A stretch of 7,860 nucleotides of DNA from Candidatus Rifleibacteriota bacterium (GTDB lineage: Bacteria; UBP17; UBA6191; JACPRK01), in NCBI GenBank assembly GCA_016213865.1, contig JACQZL010000085.1:1-7860 (forward strand), written 5' to 3'. The notes below the pieces were generated by a model that saw only the letters and a program-made list of their open reading frames with translations, had not been told where the DNA came from and made no database searches. The translations under genes and the position numbers were made by a program. The first letter of the stretch is position 1. Every line of letters begins with the position of its first letter. Below, in pieces: positions 7,314 through 7,860 of the stretch.

Positions 7314-7335
7314 CACGCCGCATGACGCCACGCTG

Positions 7336-7471
7336 TTAGGTTACCTCGGAATCGCTCCACCAGTCCCCGGGTTTCTCCCCCGGCTCCTCGACCTTGCCGT
7401 TCCCCTGAAGCTCCGTCCGTGTGCGGCTGCGGCACGAGGGGCTCGAGGGCCAGCGCGCTCGGCTCTGCCCG
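7336..7471 (-). pseudogene. Possible eroded C-terminal extension of the adjacent gene
   Basis: After the TGA at 7472-7474 the same frame reads on with coding-like codons (AEPSALALEPLVPQPHTDG). From about 7405 a frame offset by one base reads GNGKVEEPGEKPGDWWSDSEVT with mostly G/C third positions and ends at TAA 7336-7338. One nonsense and one frameshift change, or sequence errors, would join these to the preceding protein. The alternative is fortuitous open frames in GC-rich DNA. Confidence 0.25.
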
Positions 7472-7860
7472 TCAACGATGAGCCGTCTCGGTGGTGCCGT
7501 CCGGCCCCTTGGTCAGGTTCGTCCCGTTGTCACTGCCGTACGTGAGGCAGCAGGCCCCGCGCTTCTCGCCGCTCAGGGCCGGCTGAGGCGTCGGGTCACT
7601 GAGCCAGAGGTACTGGTTGGTGGTGCGGGGCGCGACTTTCCAGCCGCCCTGCTGAAGCGCGTACTCGGGGCAGAAGAACACATCGTCATCGCGCACGAAC
7701 CAGGCGATCGCGCGGTTGTTGTCGTCAAGTCGCGGGGGCGTGGCGGCTTTCACGTTCAGTCCTGCCGGAAGGCGGCCGGAGGTCGCCGTGAGGTCCCCCT
7801 TGCCGTTGAAGGTCAGCGTGATGCGACTTGTCGTCGTGAGCCTCGTTCTCTGACACTCCC
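7472..7860 (-). CDS. C-terminal part of an unrecognised protein, cut by the right edge
   Basis: The frame is open from the window edge to a TGA at 7472-7474, giving 128 residues, so the start lies outside the window. A GTG at 7751-7753 is in frame, but the upstream codons have the same G/C-rich third positions and the frame continues unbroken, so it is probably internal. The sequence has beta-like, Thr-rich stretches (RLTTTSRITLTFNGKGDL), an FVRDDDVFFCPEYAL segment, a Cys-Cys pair and a polar Gly/Thr-rich tail (YGSDNGTNLTKGPDGTT). No domain is recognised; a secreted or pilin-like protein would be a guess. Coding-like codon use seems to continue beyond the stop in shifted frames, so the gene may be broken at its 3' end. 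Confidence 0.5.
   Translation of the reverse strand, partial: ECQRTRLTTTSRITLTFNGKGDLTATSGRLPAGLNVKAATPPRLDDNNRAIAWFVRDDDVFFCPEYALQQGGWKVAPRTTNQYLWLSDPTPQPALSGEKRGACCLTYGSDNGTNLTKGPDGTTETAHR

Larger units (their letters stand above)
6550..7471. other. Long gene-poor intergenic region rich in hairpins and repeats
   Basis: About 920 bases hold no convincing gene. Open frames on both strands overlap one another, are rich in Arg, Pro, Ser and Gly, show no domain motifs, and run through the inverted repeats. The region contains the promoter side of the glycosyltransferase gene, the second copy of the 17-mer at 6663-6679, hairpins at 6677-6719, a closed dyad element at 7052-7159, an octamer-based inverted repeat at 7216-7313, and possible coding remnants at 7336-7471. 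Positions 6720-7020 show only weak or short dyads, such as CCGCTC/GAGCGG just beyond at 7030-7044 and GCACGTGT/ACATGTGC at 6951-6968. Confidence 0.6.

Noticed and set aside
7216..7545. A 109-codon plus-strand frame
   Set aside because: It begins inside the inverted repeat and ends antisense to the edge gene; the composition is shadow-like.

Overview
The window is GC-rich bacterial chromosomal DNA with two complete large genes, one tiny gene and one gene cut by the right edge. These are separated by repeat-rich intergenic DNA. The organism cannot be fixed from this sequence. The GDH-180 type glutamate dehydrogenase, the bS22/COX24-like mini-protein and the style of the intergenic repeats would fit Planctomycetota or another little-cultured high-GC lineage. 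That placement is an inference from memory of family distributions, not a demonstration.

Layout. Positions 1-374 are a leader/intergenic region with several dyad symmetries and a weak promoter candidate. Positions 375-5162 (+) encode a full-length large NAD-dependent glutamate dehydrogenase. Fifteen bases after its stop, with a strong Shine-Dalgarno, lies a 30-codon gene at 5178-5270 (+) for a very basic bS22/AURKAIP1-COX24-like ribosomal protein, the least obvious gene in the window. A GC-rich hairpin at 5321-5352 separates this pair from a convergent GT4-family glycosyltransferase at 5422-6549 (-). About 920 bp without a convincing gene follows (6550-7471). It holds a second copy of a 17-mer also seen at the left edge, tandem hairpins, a closed multi-helix dyad element (7052-7159) and an inverted repeat built of CACNAAGR octamers (7216-7313). 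The right edge carries the C-terminal part of an unrecognised protein (7472-7860, -), whose coding-like signal seems to continue past its stop in broken frames.

Functionally, the dehydrogenase deaminates glutamate to 2-oxoglutarate, linking amino-acid catabolism to the TCA cycle. The small protein probably belongs to the small ribosomal subunit and is likely co-transcribed with it. The glycosyltransferase probably acts in surface polysaccharide or glycan assembly and looks independently transcribed. I see no CRISPR array, tRNA, rRNA, transposase, integrase, toxin-antitoxin or recognisable defence system. The unexplained material is the intergenic repeat cluster and the small basic gene.
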